From an uncultured Muribaculaceae bacterium (GTDB lineage: Bacteria > Bacteroidota > Bacteroidia > Bacteroidales > Muribaculaceae): a stretch of DNA of 47,009 nt. The stretch spans positions 1 through 47,009 of the forward strand of contig CAJTQU010000017.1 of assembly GCA_910578665.1 (NCBI GenBank). Direction: 5' to 3'. The notes under the pieces are model-generated. The model did no database searches, had not been told where the DNA came from, and saw only the letters and a list, made by a program, of their open reading frames with translations. Position 1 is the first letter of the stretch. Every line of letters begins with the position of its first letter. The position numbers and the translations under genes are program-made. This document shows, in pieces, positions 31,794 through 41,158 of the stretch.

Positions 31794-32501
31794 TTATAGA
31801 TCTAGTATTCTGGAGGATGCATCTAGTGTGTCGAATAGAAGCATGCGACCGTATAGGGGGTGGCCAGCACCAGTGAGAATTTTTATCGCCTCTGCTGCCT
31901 GGGCAGAGCCTGTTATGCCTGGCAGGGGACCGAGCACGCCGCCTATGCTGCATGGTGTAAATCCGCCTGCGCCGGCTGCTTCCGGAAAAATATCGCGGTA
32001 ACATGGATAGCCCGGAGCCCAGGACATTACTTGTCCCTGCCATTGGGCTACGCCGCCCAGTACGCAGGGGATACCGAGCTGCCGACATGTATCGCTGACT
32101 ATGTATTTTGTGGCAGGATTGTCACTGCCCTCGATCACCAGGTCCTGACCCTCTATCAGAGACGCCGCATTATCCGTGGTTAATAGTGTTTCGACAGGGG
32201 TTATGCTGATGTCCGGATTTATTTCCGCCAGACGCATGGCCAGGGCCTCTACTTTTTTCATGCCGCATTGTCCTGTAGTGAACGATAGCTGCCGTTGCAG
32301 ATTTGACACATCGATTGTGTCAAAATCCAGTATGGTGATATGGCCGGTGCCTGAGGCCGCCATATACATAGAGGCTATAGAGCCTAGAGCGCCGGCTCCC
32401 ACTACGAGCACATGGGAATTAAGCAGCCGCAACTGCCCCTCTGCGCCTATCTCAGGCATCAGGGTATTGCGGCTGTACCTGCATTTTTGTTCGGGAGTCA
32501 T
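31794..32501 (-). CDS. ThiF/MoeB/HesA-family E1-like adenylyltransferase
   Basis: A 235-residue enzyme that should adenylate the C-terminus of a small ubiquitin-like sulphur carrier. The core is intact: RYSRNTLMPEIG, nucleotide loop VVGAGALGS, DFDTIDVSNLQRQ, the lysine in MKKVEAL, and EGSDN. One cysteine remains in FTPCSIGGVLG, where MoeB-type proteins have their conserved Cys. The structural zinc site is broken: the first CxxC reads CYRD, and the second CxxC near the C-terminus is missing. No ThiS- or MoaD-like partner or thiamine gene is nearby. It starts inside the stop of the sugar aminotransferase (ATGA), as the last gene of the polysaccharide operon, which is odd for a cofactor gene. 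It may be a ThiF or MoeB relative carried by the operon or a specialised activating enzyme. Confidence 0.8.
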   Translation of the reverse strand: MTPEQKCRYSRNTLMPEIGAEGQLRLLNSHVLVVGAGALGSIASMYMAASGTGHITILDFDTIDVSNLQRQLSFTTGQCGMKKVEALAMRLAEINPDISITPVETLLTTDNAASLIEGQDLVIEGSDNPATKYIVSDTCRQLGIPCVLGGVAQWQGQVMSWAPGYPCYRDIFPEAAGAGGFTPCSIGGVLGPLPGITGSAQAAEAIKILTGAGHPLYGRMLLFDTLDASSRILDL

Positions 32502-33664
32502 CGGCGGTAGGCGTCTTTGATATGCTGTATTATCCGGGCTATATCGTTATCGCTCACCCATGGTCCTGCAGGCAGGCATAAGCCTTTTGCAAACAGGCTC
32601 TCGCTTACACCATTAGTATATGCCGGACAGTTGCTGAACACAGGTTGCAGGTGCATCGGTTTCCACAACGGACGGCTCTCTATGCCTGCATGGTCGAGTG
32701 CCTGGCGCAGTTCTTCGTAGTCAAACCCGGTAACCTCTTTGTCGATTACTATATTGCACAGCCAATAATTAGAGTCCCATTTGTCCGAGGGGTTAGAAAA
32801 CAATTCTATTCCCTCCATATCTGCAAATGCTTCAGCATAGAGGGCGTGTACATGGCGGTGGTGTGCTATGTGCTCTTCAAGGATTGTCATCTGGCCTCGT
32901 CCGATACCTGCGCATATATTGCTCATGCGGTAGTTATAGCCCACTTTTTCGTGCTGGTAATAAGGGAATGGCTCTCTGGACTGTGTGGCATAGAACATAA
33001 CCTCGTTTTTCTCTTTTTCGCCAGGAACAACCAGGGCGCCGCCCCCGGAGGTCGTGATCATTTTATTGCCATTGAAAGAGAGTGCGCCGTAGTGTCCGAA
33101 GGTGCCACAGCATTGTCCCCCGTAGCGTGAGCCGAGGGCTTCGGCAGCGTCTTCCAGCACTGGAATGCCGTATTTGTCGGCAATTGACATAAGTTCGTCC
33201 ATCATGGCCGGCATACCGTACAGATGGACTATTATGATTGCTTTAGGATAACGGCCTGTCACACGTTTACGGTCGATTATGGCCTGTTCGAGCAGTTCGG
33301 GCGACATATTCCATGTATCCGGTTCGCTATCCACGAAAACGGGTGTCGCACCCTGGTACAGGATAGGATTTGCCGATGCCGAGAAGGTGAAAGACTGGCA
33401 TATCACTTCGTCACCGCGGCCTACGCCGAGTTGCACCAGGCCGAGATGTATCGCGGCTGTTCCTGCCGATAGTGCCACCACATGTTTGTGCATCTGCGGA
33501 GCCGGTTCGGTTGAATGGTTCAGGTAAGTCTCCAGGTCGAGTTCAAATCCGTTCACATTAGGCCCTAGCGGCACTACCCAGTTGTCATCAAACGCTTCAT
33601 TTATATATTTAATTTCGTTGCCGCTCATATGGGCGAGACATAGAAGAATACGTGATTGGCTCAT
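32498..33664 (-). CDS. DegT/DnrJ/EryC1-family sugar aminotransferase
   Basis: A PLP-dependent enzyme that aminates a nucleotide-linked keto-sugar. The 388-residue protein has the PLP-binding Asp in VLEDAAEALGSRY (D172), the Schiff-base lysine in FNGNKMITTSGGG (K201), and the substrate loop RMSNICAGIG. The position just after rfbB suggests that a dTDP-4-keto-6-deoxy sugar is the substrate, giving an amino-deoxy sugar; a UDP-linked bacillosamine-type substrate is an alternative. It lies 27 bp after rfbB and overlaps the ThiF-like gene by 4 bp. Confidence 0.88.
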   Translation of the reverse strand: MSQSRILLCLAHMSGNEIKYINEAFDDNWVVPLGPNVNGFELDLETYLNHSTEPAPQMHKHVVALSAGTAAIHLGLVQLGVGRGDEVICQSFTFSASANPILYQGATPVFVDSEPDTWNMSPELLEQAIIDRKRVTGRYPKAIIIVHLYGMPAMMDELMSIADKYGIPVLEDAAEALGSRYGGQCCGTFGHYGALSFNGNKMITTSGGGALVVPGEKEKNEVMFYATQSREPFPYYQHEKVGYNYRMSNICAGIGRGQMTILEEHIAHHRHVHALYAEAFADMEGIELFSNPSDKWDSNYWLCNIVIDKEVTGFDYEELRQALDHAGIESRPLWKPMHLQPVFSNCPAYTNGVSESLFAKGLCLPAGPWVSDNDIARIIQHIKDAYRR

Positions 33665-33691
33665 AATTTGTCTATAGATTCGTTCAACAGC

Positions 33692-34777
33692 TTATAAATT
33701 TTTACGTGACCCGTACATGGTCTCATAATATTTTTGATATTCGCCCGAGGTTACATTTCCGACCCATTCCGGATTGTCCAGATACCAGCGCACGGTTTTT
33801 TCAAGTCCTTCTTCAAACTGTAGCGACGGTGTCCAGCCTAATTCACGGGACAGGAGCGTGCTGTCTATGGCATAGCGCAGATCATGGCCTTTGCGGTCGG
33901 TGACAAATGTAATCAGAGGCAGAGAATCACCTTCGGGGCGTCCGAGCAGTCTGTCGGTCACTTTCACTAGCAGGCGTACAAGATCGATGTTGCGCCACTC
34001 GTTAAATCCGCCTATGTTGTATGTGGCTCCGGCGCGCCCGTTGTGGAATACTAAATCGATGGCGCGCGCATGGTCCTCCACATATAGCCAGTCGCGCACG
34101 TTGAGGCCGGCTCCGTATACAGGCAGCGGACGATGGTGGAGGATGTTGTTTATGAATAACGGAATCAGTTTCTCGGGAAACTGGTTAGGACCGTAATTAT
34201 TGGAGCAGTTTGTGATGATGCAGGGCATGCCGTAGGTATCATGGTATGCTCTGACAAAATGGTCGGACGATGCTTTTGATGCCGAGTAGGGTGAATGTGG
34301 CGAGTAGGGTGTTTCTTCAGTGAAAAATCCTCCGTCTGCCGGTAGTGCCCCGTACACCTCGTCGGTAGATATGTGGTAGAATGTTTTTCCGTTGTAGCCG
34401 TCAGGCAAGGCTTCCCAGCGTGTGCGTGCAGCCTGTAGAAGCGAGAGAGTTCCCATTACATTCGTGTGGGCAAATGTGAACGGATCTACTATCGAGCGGT
34501 CTACATGGCTTTCTGCTGCAAGGTGGATTATGCCGTCTATGGAATAATGGTCGATTATTTCGCAGATTCTGTTATAATCGCATATGTCGGCTCGTTCGAA
34601 CCGGTAGCCGGAGGCGTTTTCAACATCGCGCAGGTTTTCCAGATTGCCTGCATACGTTAGTTTGTCCACATTGACTATCCTGTAGTCGGGGTGGTTGTTT
34701 ATTAATGTGCGTATCACATGGGAGCCGATGAAACCGGCTCCTCCTGTAACCATTATATTTCGTTTAAAGGAAGTCAT
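33692..34777 (-). CDS. rfbB: dTDP-glucose 4,6-dehydratase
   Basis: Converts dTDP-glucose to dTDP-4-keto-6-deoxyglucose. A 361-residue extended short-chain dehydrogenase with the NAD motif TGGAGFIGS at 11-19, the THR/DE-type catalytic segment ISTDEVYG, and the YxxxK pair in PYSASKASSDH. The first codons overlap the rfbC end by 14 bp, showing tight operon packing. With rfbA and rfbC it makes dTDP-4-keto-rhamnose; rfbD, which would finish rhamnose, is absent from the window. Confidence 0.95.
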   Translation of the reverse strand: MTSFKRNIMVTGGAGFIGSHVIRTLINNHPDYRIVNVDKLTYAGNLENLRDVENASGYRFERADICDYNRICEIIDHYSIDGIIHLAAESHVDRSIVDPFTFAHTNVMGTLSLLQAARTRWEALPDGYNGKTFYHISTDEVYGALPADGGFFTEETPYSPHSPYSASKASSDHFVRAYHDTYGMPCIITNCSNNYGPNQFPEKLIPLFINNILHHRPLPVYGAGLNVRDWLYVEDHARAIDLVFHNGRAGATYNIGGFNEWRNIDLVRLLVKVTDRLLGRPEGDSLPLITFVTDRKGHDLRYAIDSTLLSRELGWTPSLQFEEGLEKTVRWYLDNPEWVGNVTSGEYQKYYETMYGSRKNL

Positions 34778-35342
34778 ATAGATTGCCGTTGAATGATATT
34801 GAATCTTTGCAGGCTGACAGCCGCGGTCTGCAGCTGTCTTTGGCTGAAACCAAGGCTTCGGATTTCTCTATGCGCCAGTCTATATCCAGCGAGGAGTCGA
34901 ATGCGTCAATGCCGCCCTCACTTTCCGGATGGTAATATGCGTCACATTTGTATTGGAATGTGGCGCTTTCGCTAAGCACCGAGAAGCCGTGTGCGAATCC
35001 TCGCGGTATGAAGAGCATCAGGTGGTTGTCATCAGACAGTTCTACTGCGACATGTTTGCCGAAAGTAGGGGAGGCGCTGCGTAAATCGACGGCTACATCA
35101 AGCACGCGGCCGCGCACACATCGCACTAATTTGCTTTGGCTGTATGGCATTCGCTGGAAATGCAGTCCGCGTATCACACCGCGGACCGAGCAACTCTCAT
35201 TCTCCTGTACGAACCGTATCGGCCGCACGTGGGCATCAAATTCTGACTGACGGAAAGTCTCTGTAAAATATCCCCGGCTGTCACCTATGATATGGGGCTT
35301 GAGTATGACCACGCCCGGTATTTGTGTATTTATGTATTCCAT
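34764..35342 (-). CDS. rfbC: dTDP-4-dehydrorhamnose 3,5-epimerase
   Basis: A 192-residue RmlC-type cupin. The active-site histidine is in RGLHFQ, the second acidic/basic set follows in LVRCVRGRVLDVAVDLR, and FIPRGFAHGF is the family signature. Length matches RmlC (about 180-190). It follows rfbA with a 2-bp gap and overlaps rfbB by 14 bp. Confidence 0.95.
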   Translation of the reverse strand: MEYINTQIPGVVILKPHIIGDSRGYFTETFRQSEFDAHVRPIRFVQENESCSVRGVIRGLHFQRMPYSQSKLVRCVRGRVLDVAVDLRSASPTFGKHVAVELSDDNHLMLFIPRGFAHGFSVLSESATFQYKCDAYYHPESEGGIDAFDSSLDIDWRIEKSEALVSAKDSCRPRLSACKDSISFNGNLYDFL

Positions 35343-35344
35343 AG

Positions 35345-36241
35345 TCAGATATTTTTCTCCTTGTCGAGTTCGTCTACTACTTTGAGCAGGTATTTGCCAT
35401 ATTGGTTCTGTAGCATAGGCTGTGCTAATTGCAGCATTTTGCCCTTTGATATCCAGCCGTTGCGGTAAGCGATGCCTTCGAGACAGGCTATCTTCAGTCC
35501 CTGGCGTTTTTCTATTACTTCTACAAAAATCGACGCATCAGCCAGAGAATCGTGTGTGCCGGTGTCAAGCCAGGCAAAACCTCTGCCCAGAGTCTTTACG
35601 CCGAGCCTGTCCGCGCCGAGATAGTATTGGTTTACCGATGTTATTTCCAGTTCGCCTCGTGACGAAGGACGTATGCCGGCAGCCACATCGATTACGTCAT
35701 TAGGATAAAAGTATAGTCCCACTACTGCGTAATTGGATTTAGGCTGCGCAGGCTTTTCTTCGATAGAGAGGCATGTGCCGTCTGGTGCGAATTCGACCAC
35801 GCCGTAGCGCTGTGGATCGTCCACACGGTATCCGAACACTGTTGCCCTGTTGTCGGTCTCCGCAGCGCGGATGGCATCATTGAGCATTTCTGTGAGGCCC
35901 TCGCCATGGAATATGTTGTCACCGAGCACAAGGCATACACTGTCATCACCAATAAATTCGCGGCCTATTATGAATGCCTGTGCCAATCCTTCCGGGCGTG
36001 GCTGCTCCGCATAAGAGAAACTTATTCCGAAGTCGCTGCCGTCACCCAGCAGGCGGCGGAACGATGGCAGGTCTTCCGGAGTTGATATAATAAGTATGTC
36101 GCGTATACCGGCATTCATTAGTACGGCAACCGGATAATATACCATCGGTTTGTCGTAGATGGGAAGCAGCTGCTTACTTACACCCTTTGTGATAGGGTAG
36201 AGGCGTGTTCCGCTTCCGCCGGCCAGTATTATACCTTTCAT
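35345..36241 (-). CDS. rfbA: Glucose-1-phosphate thymidylyltransferase
   Basis: Makes dTDP-glucose from dTTP and glucose 1-phosphate. The 298-residue protein has the nucleotidyltransferase signature GGSGTRLYP at 8-16 with downstream lysine in SKQLLPIYDKPM, metal-site Asp in LVLGDNIFHG, and GFAWLDTGTHDSL. The family size is about 290. It follows ugd by 42 bp in the same operon. Confidence 0.96.
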   Translation of the reverse strand: MKGIILAGGSGTRLYPITKGVSKQLLPIYDKPMVYYPVAVLMNAGIRDILIISTPEDLPSFRRLLGDGSDFGISFSYAEQPRPEGLAQAFIIGREFIGDDSVCLVLGDNIFHGEGLTEMLNDAIRAAETDNRATVFGYRVDDPQRYGVVEFAPDGTCLSIEEKPAQPKSNYAVVGLYFYPNDVIDVAAGIRPSSRGELEITSVNQYYLGADRLGVKTLGRGFAWLDTGTHDSLADASIFVEVIEKRQGLKIACLEGIAYRNGWISKGKMLQLAQPMLQNQYGKYLLKVVDELDKEKNI

Positions 36242-36283
36242 CAGATTTTTAGTGTTTAGCTACTTGGCGCAGCGTTAAGGTTC

Positions 36284-37609
36284 TTATTTGCCAAGACCGT
36301 AGTATTCAAATCCTGCCTGTCGCAGTTCGGCCCGGTCGTAAATGTTTCGTCCGTCGAATACGGGAGGGTTGCCGCTGTCGGTATTCATAGCCTTGCGTAT
36401 GACCTGCCATGACGGCATTCGGAATTCTTTCCATTCTGTCACCAGCATCACGGCATCTGCGCCAAGGGCTGCATCATAAATATCGCGTGCATATTCCACA
36501 GAACCACCAAGCCGGCGACGGCATTCGTCCATAGCCACGGGGTCGTAGACCCTTACAGTAATGCCGGCATCGCGCATGCGCGATATAAGTTCCAGTGCGG
36601 GCGCTTCGCGCATATCGTCAGTTTCCGGTTTGAATGCCAGCCCCCAGAGAGCTACTCTGCGGCCTTTGAGGTCGTTGTTAAAGTGTCGGGACAGTTTTTC
36701 GAATAAGAGACCTTTTTGGGATTCGTTTACTTCTTCCACAGCCTGTAACACGCGCATTTTATAGCCGTGTTGCGCGGCAGTGCGTATTATGGCTTTCACA
36801 TCTTTCGGGAAGCAGGAACCGCCGTAGCCGCAGCCGGGATATAAGAATTTTGTACCTATGCGCGCATCGCTACCGATGCCTTTTCTCACCATGTTGACAT
36901 TAGCCCCTACCAGGTCACACAGGTTCGCTATGTCGTTCATAAACGAGATACGGGTGGCCAGCATGGCATTGGCTGCATACTTGATCATTTCTGCCGACGG
37001 AATGTCGGTGAACAGTAGTCTGTCTGAAGATACGAGAAACGGGCGGTAGAGCTTCTTCATCAGCTCTCTGGCTCGGTCGGAATCTACACCCACGACTACC
37101 CGGTCGGGGCTCATGAAATCTTTTATTGCCGCCCCCTCTTTTAGAAACTCCGGATTGGATGCCACGTCAAATTCTATGGCGGTTCCCCGTAATTCTAGAC
37201 GTTCGTTTATTACTCGGCGTACTTTTTCAGCCGTACCTACAGGGACAGTGCTTTTTGTCACTATGAGTTTATAGCTGTTCATGCAGTCGCCTATGGTGCG
37301 GGCCACATCGAGTACGTATCTCAGATCGGCACTCCCGTCTTCATCTGGAGGTGTGCCTACCGCGCTGAAAATGATCTCTACATTGTCAACCACCTCTTCC
37401 AGGCGTGTTGTGAAATGCAGGCGTCCGGCTTTGTGGTTTTTTGAGACGAGTGTTTCAAGCCCGGGTTCGTAAATGGGGATGCGTCCGGCTTTTAACGCCT
37501 CTATTTTGGCTTTGTCAACATCGATGCAAGTCACATCGATACCCATGTCGGCGAAACAGGTGCCTGTTACCAGTCCTACGTATCCGGTGCCTACAATAGC
37601 TATCTTCAT
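36284..37609 (-). CDS. ugd: UDP-glucose 6-dehydrogenase
   Basis: Oxidises UDP-glucose to UDP-glucuronic acid for polysaccharide. The 441-residue protein has the NAD loop VGTGYVGLVTG near the N-terminus, the active-site Cys in PGCGYGGSCFPKD (about 260-270), and the C-terminal substrate domain with WGLAFKPETDDMREAPA. Length fits the family. It lies 37 bp after the Wzc gene. A glucuronate-containing polymer is suggested. Confidence 0.95.
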   Translation of the reverse strand: MKIAIVGTGYVGLVTGTCFADMGIDVTCIDVDKAKIEALKAGRIPIYEPGLETLVSKNHKAGRLHFTTRLEEVVDNVEIIFSAVGTPPDEDGSADLRYVLDVARTIGDCMNSYKLIVTKSTVPVGTAEKVRRVINERLELRGTAIEFDVASNPEFLKEGAAIKDFMSPDRVVVGVDSDRARELMKKLYRPFLVSSDRLLFTDIPSAEMIKYAANAMLATRISFMNDIANLCDLVGANVNMVRKGIGSDARIGTKFLYPGCGYGGSCFPKDVKAIIRTAAQHGYKMRVLQAVEEVNESQKGLLFEKLSRHFNNDLKGRRVALWGLAFKPETDDMREAPALELISRMRDAGITVRVYDPVAMDECRRRLGGSVEYARDIYDAALGADAVMLVTEWKEFRMPSWQVIRKAMNTDSGNPPVFDGRNIYDRAELRQAGFEYYGLGK

Positions 37610-37646
37610 AGTAAAATATATCAGTCAGACCAGAGAGTGTCCGGAA

Positions 37647-40079
37647 TTAATTATCGGCATCTTCTTTTCCGTAGTATCCGCTATAGCTGTGATAGCCGTA
37701 TCGCTTGGTGTAATATGACCTGCGTGGATCTACACCGTTGAAGACTATAGACAAGTTCGGAAGCTTGTTCCGGTTATAGATGTCCTCAAGGTCTGCCAGC
37801 ATTGACTTGTCAAACAAACCAGCACGGATCACAAATATTGAGAGGTCGGCCACACGGGCGAGAATGGACGTGTCTGCCACCAGGTCGTAAGGAGGACAGT
37901 CGAGTACGATATAGTCATACTCCTGGCGCAGTTTATTGATGAGAGTCGCATATTTGTCCGTAAGTAGCAATTCCACGGGGTTTGGCGGTATTGCGCCTAC
38001 CGGCATGAAATCTACACCCTTGCCCATGCCATGCTGCATTATGAGATCGTTGACATTGTCGACCTTGCCGACCAGGTAGGATGAGATGCCTTGTGCTCCG
38101 GCACTGGCTTTCTTGGATATTGAAGCGCGGCGCAGGTCAACGTCGAGCAGTATGACACGCTTTCCTTTGAGGGCGAGCGACTGGGCGAGGTTCATTGAGA
38201 TGAACGTCTTGCCCGATCCGGGGTTGAACGATGTGACCATGATAACCTGGCTGCCCTTGTTTGAGTCGGCCATGAAGTCAAGCGTGGTGCGCATCATGCG
38301 GAAAGCCTCGTTTATATAGTTGCGTGAACGGTCTTTCACTACCATTTCAAGATCTGCATCGTCACGCGAACGTTTCTTGCCGCTGAACACGCGGTTTTTG
38401 CGCATACCCTTTTTGAGCTGGCTGGGACTTAGTGGTATCTCGCCGAGGAAAGGTATTGAGAGGTTGTCCATGTCGCTGCGGCGAGTTACTTTGGTGTTGA
38501 GTTGTATTATAAGGAAACATATGAGCAGCGGTATGGCAAGGCCTATACCTATGCCGGTATAGATGGCTTTTGCGAGCATACCGGATATGGGGCCTGTGGG
38601 ATGGGCGGCACGTATTACGCGTGTGTTGTTTACAGTGATCATGCGTGCCAACTCGTTCTCCTCACGTTTCTGAAGCAGATATAGATACAGGTTTTCTTTC
38701 ACTTTCTGCTGTCGTTCGATAGACAATATCTGTTTTTCCTGCTCGGGGACCGAACTTACTTTACCTGAGAAGTCATTGCCTCGTCCTGTGGCACGGTTGA
38801 CCTCGATCTGGTATGTGGAAATCAGATTGTTAAGCGAGGTCATGATGAGATTGCGGTTGTTGGCCAGATCGGCGTTCATCTGCGCTATCACGGGGTTGGA
38901 TTCGGAACTGTTGACGAGTAACGCGTTGCGCTTCATCAGCATCTTGTTGTATTCCTGAATCTGCGACTCGATTGATCCGCTTGTTCCGGTATTGGCAGGT
39001 ATGAGTGAATCATCGTTATCGTGGTTGCGTAGATAATCACGCAGGAATTGCGCGATACTCAACTGTGTATTAGTTTCAAACGCACGGGTGTCGTAGCTCA
39101 TCGACTGTGAGTAATATGTGCTGGCTGCAGCTTCGAAATCGGCCACCTGGTGCGCGCTCTTCACTTGCGATATGTCGGAGTCAATGCCGCTAAGTTCTTT
39201 TTCTATTATGGCCAGGCGGTCCTTGATGAAGTTGGAAGTATTGACCGCGCTGCGGTTTTGTTCGTTTACCCAGAGATCGGAATATCCTTCTATAAGGGCT
39301 TTTATAACATCTGTGGCACGCTGTTGCGAGACATCAGAAAATGAGATCCTGACTATCGAGTTCTCATGGTTTGAACGTGTTGTAGTCACTTTGGATGACA
39401 TTGCCCCCGCCATTGAGTCAATAGAGTTGTGGTCTACATATAATACTTCCGGAAAGTGGCTGAAATCGGCAGTAGGTGTTATAGCCAGATTTCCTATCGG
39501 GGTTTTAACCACGGCACCCAATGGAATGCTCAGTGCTTTCGATGGTTTGCTCACGCCGTTGAGGGTGAAATTTGATGCGATCAGTCGTCCTTCCGGTCCT
39601 TTGCGAAGCGTAAAAGAGGCAGTTGTATCAGGCGAAAGTTCCATGAAGTTGACAAATACGGGTGATTTACCGTATAGGTCTTCCATGTGGCTGAATCCTT
39701 CAGTGGTATATGTAGTATTCAGGTTTAATCTTTCTATCACGGTAGCCATAAGTGCCGGCGACCGGAGTATTTCCATTTCATTGGCGAAATTGACATTTGA
39801 AGAGCTTTGCCCTGTCAGTTCCTGTATGGCTGCCGCAGCGCTTGACTGTGAAGAGCCGCTGTTGTCAAACAGAAGCATTACATCCGCCTCGCTGCCATAT
39901 ATTTTGACTTGGCGGCTGTAATTGTACAGCGATGCTGCGGTGCATACCAGCACCGATAGTATAATCCAGTATTTCTTTCTCCACAGAAGTGAAAGAAAGT
40001 CTTTGGTGTTAAATCCTATATTTTCAAATCCCTCTTTCTTCTTGTTTTTTTCGGGAATATTAGCTCCTTCTGTCTCCAT
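37647..40079 (-). CDS. wzc: Wzc-like polysaccharide co-polymerase and tyrosine autokinase
   Basis: An 810-residue inner-membrane protein controlling capsule or exopolysaccharide chain length and export. A Wzz domain with membrane helices at about 36-55 and 500-525 encloses a long periplasmic coiled-coil part. The cytoplasmic BY-kinase has Walker A FNPGSGKT (about 610), Walker A' VILLDVDLRR, Walker B IVLDCPP, and a C-terminal tyrosine cluster with seven Tyr between 789 and 803, the autophosphorylation tail. It follows the Wza-like gene by 51 bp; the pair form the export channel system. Confidence 0.93.
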   Translation of the reverse strand: METEGANIPEKNKKKEGFENIGFNTKDFLSLLWRKKYWIILSVLVCTAASLYNYSRQVKIYGSEADVMLLFDNSGSSQSSAAAAIQELTGQSSSNVNFANEMEILRSPALMATVIERLNLNTTYTTEGFSHMEDLYGKSPVFVNFMELSPDTTASFTLRKGPEGRLIASNFTLNGVSKPSKALSIPLGAVVKTPIGNLAITPTADFSHFPEVLYVDHNSIDSMAGAMSSKVTTTRSNHENSIVRISFSDVSQQRATDVIKALIEGYSDLWVNEQNRSAVNTSNFIKDRLAIIEKELSGIDSDISQVKSAHQVADFEAAASTYYSQSMSYDTRAFETNTQLSIAQFLRDYLRNHDNDDSLIPANTGTSGSIESQIQEYNKMLMKRNALLVNSSESNPVIAQMNADLANNRNLIMTSLNNLISTYQIEVNRATGRGNDFSGKVSSVPEQEKQILSIERQQKVKENLYLYLLQKREENELARMITVNNTRVIRAAHPTGPISGMLAKAIYTGIGIGLAIPLLICFLIIQLNTKVTRRSDMDNLSIPFLGEIPLSPSQLKKGMRKNRVFSGKKRSRDDADLEMVVKDRSRNYINEAFRMMRTTLDFMADSNKGSQVIMVTSFNPGSGKTFISMNLAQSLALKGKRVILLDVDLRRASISKKASAGAQGISSYLVGKVDNVNDLIMQHGMGKGVDFMPVGAIPPNPVELLLTDKYATLINKLRQEYDYIVLDCPPYDLVADTSILARVADLSIFVIRAGLFDKSMLADLEDIYNRNKLPNLSIVFNGVDPRRSYYTKRYGYHSYSGYYGKEDADN

Positions 40080-40130
40080 ATCGCAAGTAGGGTTTATGTG
40101 TATGGTGTAATACGAAAATTTAGTATCGGC

Positions 40131-40940
40131 TTATTTAGTAAGGGCTATGACCAGTGTTACCATCGAGGTCGCGAACGTTACCAGGCTCATCCATGTGCTG
40201 AACTGTCGCAACGGGTTTGAATTAATATCGCTCTCACCAGCTTTTTTGTCATTAGGCAGCACATATATGACATCGTTTTGCTGCAGATAATAGGCAGGTG
40301 AGTCAAATAGGTCTTTGCTACTCATGTCTACGTTATACAGCTGGCGTTTACCGTCTTTCTCACGCACGACCACTATGGTGCGTTCTGCCGTCATGGCCAG
40401 GTCGCCGGCATCGGCTATGGCCTGCAGCAGAGTATATTTGTCATCTTTGAAATCATAATTACCTGGCTGTCTGACATCTCCGAGTATTGATATTTTGGCA
40501 TTTTTAAAAGATACCTGCACAGAAAAGTCCTTCAGATAACCTTCTTTTATCATGCGTTGTTTGATCATAGATTCGACCTGGCTGCGGTTCAGGCCGGCCA
40601 CATGCAATGTGCCTAGCATCGGGAATACTATATCACCTTGGCTGTCCACACGGTAACCTATGCTTTGTTCATTGTTACGCATGCTGCTGCTCATGCTTTG
40701 CATATCGGCAGTTACTGTGCCCGGTTGCAGGTTGAATATGGTTCCGAGTTCCGGATCTTTGGTTGTAACCACTATATTGAGTAGATCCTCGGGTTCGATG
40801 ATTAGACCCTGGTTGCTGTTTGCATTTAAAGTAACGCCAGCCGGAAAGTCTTTTATGTACTGTACGTCTTTAGTTCCGGCACATCCTGCCAGCATTATCG
40901 CAGTTGTCGTGATGAGAGAGATTCTTTTAAAAAATTTCAT
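40131..40940 (-). CDS. wza: Wza-like polysaccharide export lipoprotein
   Basis: A 269-residue outer-membrane export protein. The signal peptide ends LAGC, lipidated at C20. The Poly_export domain (about 45-140, EPEDLLNIVVTTKDPELG) is followed by an SLBB domain (about 150-220, ISILGDVRQPGNYDF). A C-terminal hydrophobic helix (about 247-266) follows, in the place of the amphipathic barrel helix of E. coli Wza. First gene of the operon; its leader contains a perfect 10-bp hairpin at 40982-41006. Confidence 0.9.
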   Translation of the reverse strand: MKFFKRISLITTTAIMLAGCAGTKDVQYIKDFPAGVTLNANSNQGLIIEPEDLLNIVVTTKDPELGTIFNLQPGTVTADMQSMSSSMRNNEQSIGYRVDSQGDIVFPMLGTLHVAGLNRSQVESMIKQRMIKEGYLKDFSVQVSFKNAKISILGDVRQPGNYDFKDDKYTLLQAIADAGDLAMTAERTIVVVREKDGKRQLYNVDMSSKDLFDSPAYYLQQNDVIYVLPNDKKAGESDINSNPLRQFSTWMSLVTFATSMVTLVIALTK

Positions 40941-40981
40941 CTTGGGAATACGCTTCTTGGATGGGGTAATAAGTGTTATAT

Positions 40982-41006
40982 CAGGGAGATATGCAGTATC
41001 TCCCTG
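40982..41006 (-). promoter_or_regulatory. Leader hairpin of the polysaccharide operon
   Basis: CAGGGAGATA pairs perfectly with TATCTCCCTG around a 5-nt loop, about 40 nt before the wza ATG and inside the expected leader. No U-run follows, so it is more likely an RNA stability or regulator site than a terminator. Confidence 0.5.
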
Positions 41007-41062
41007 TCATAATGGCCATGCGGAGGCCACATACAGGTGGTGCATAACGGCCAAAATCCGCA

Positions 41063-41070
41063 CAAAATTA
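41063..41070 (-). promoter_or_regulatory. Candidate -7 box for the polysaccharide operon
   Basis: TAATTTTG on the minus strand; -33 is poor. A long leader of about 115 nt follows. The region also holds repeated AATTACTAA (41067-41075, 41087-41095) near a TAACTTCG box facing rpiB. Confidence 0.4.
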
Positions 41071-41158
41071 CTAAAAAAATAGTAGAAAATTACTAACTTC
41101 GCGTAAATATTTGTATAACGCCCCGTTATAGCCGGGGAATAAAAAGGTTTTTAGTACA

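Noticed and set aside
33692..36241. Complete dTDP-L-rhamnose pathway
   Set aside because: rfbA, rfbC and rfbB are present but the reductase rfbD is absent in the window.
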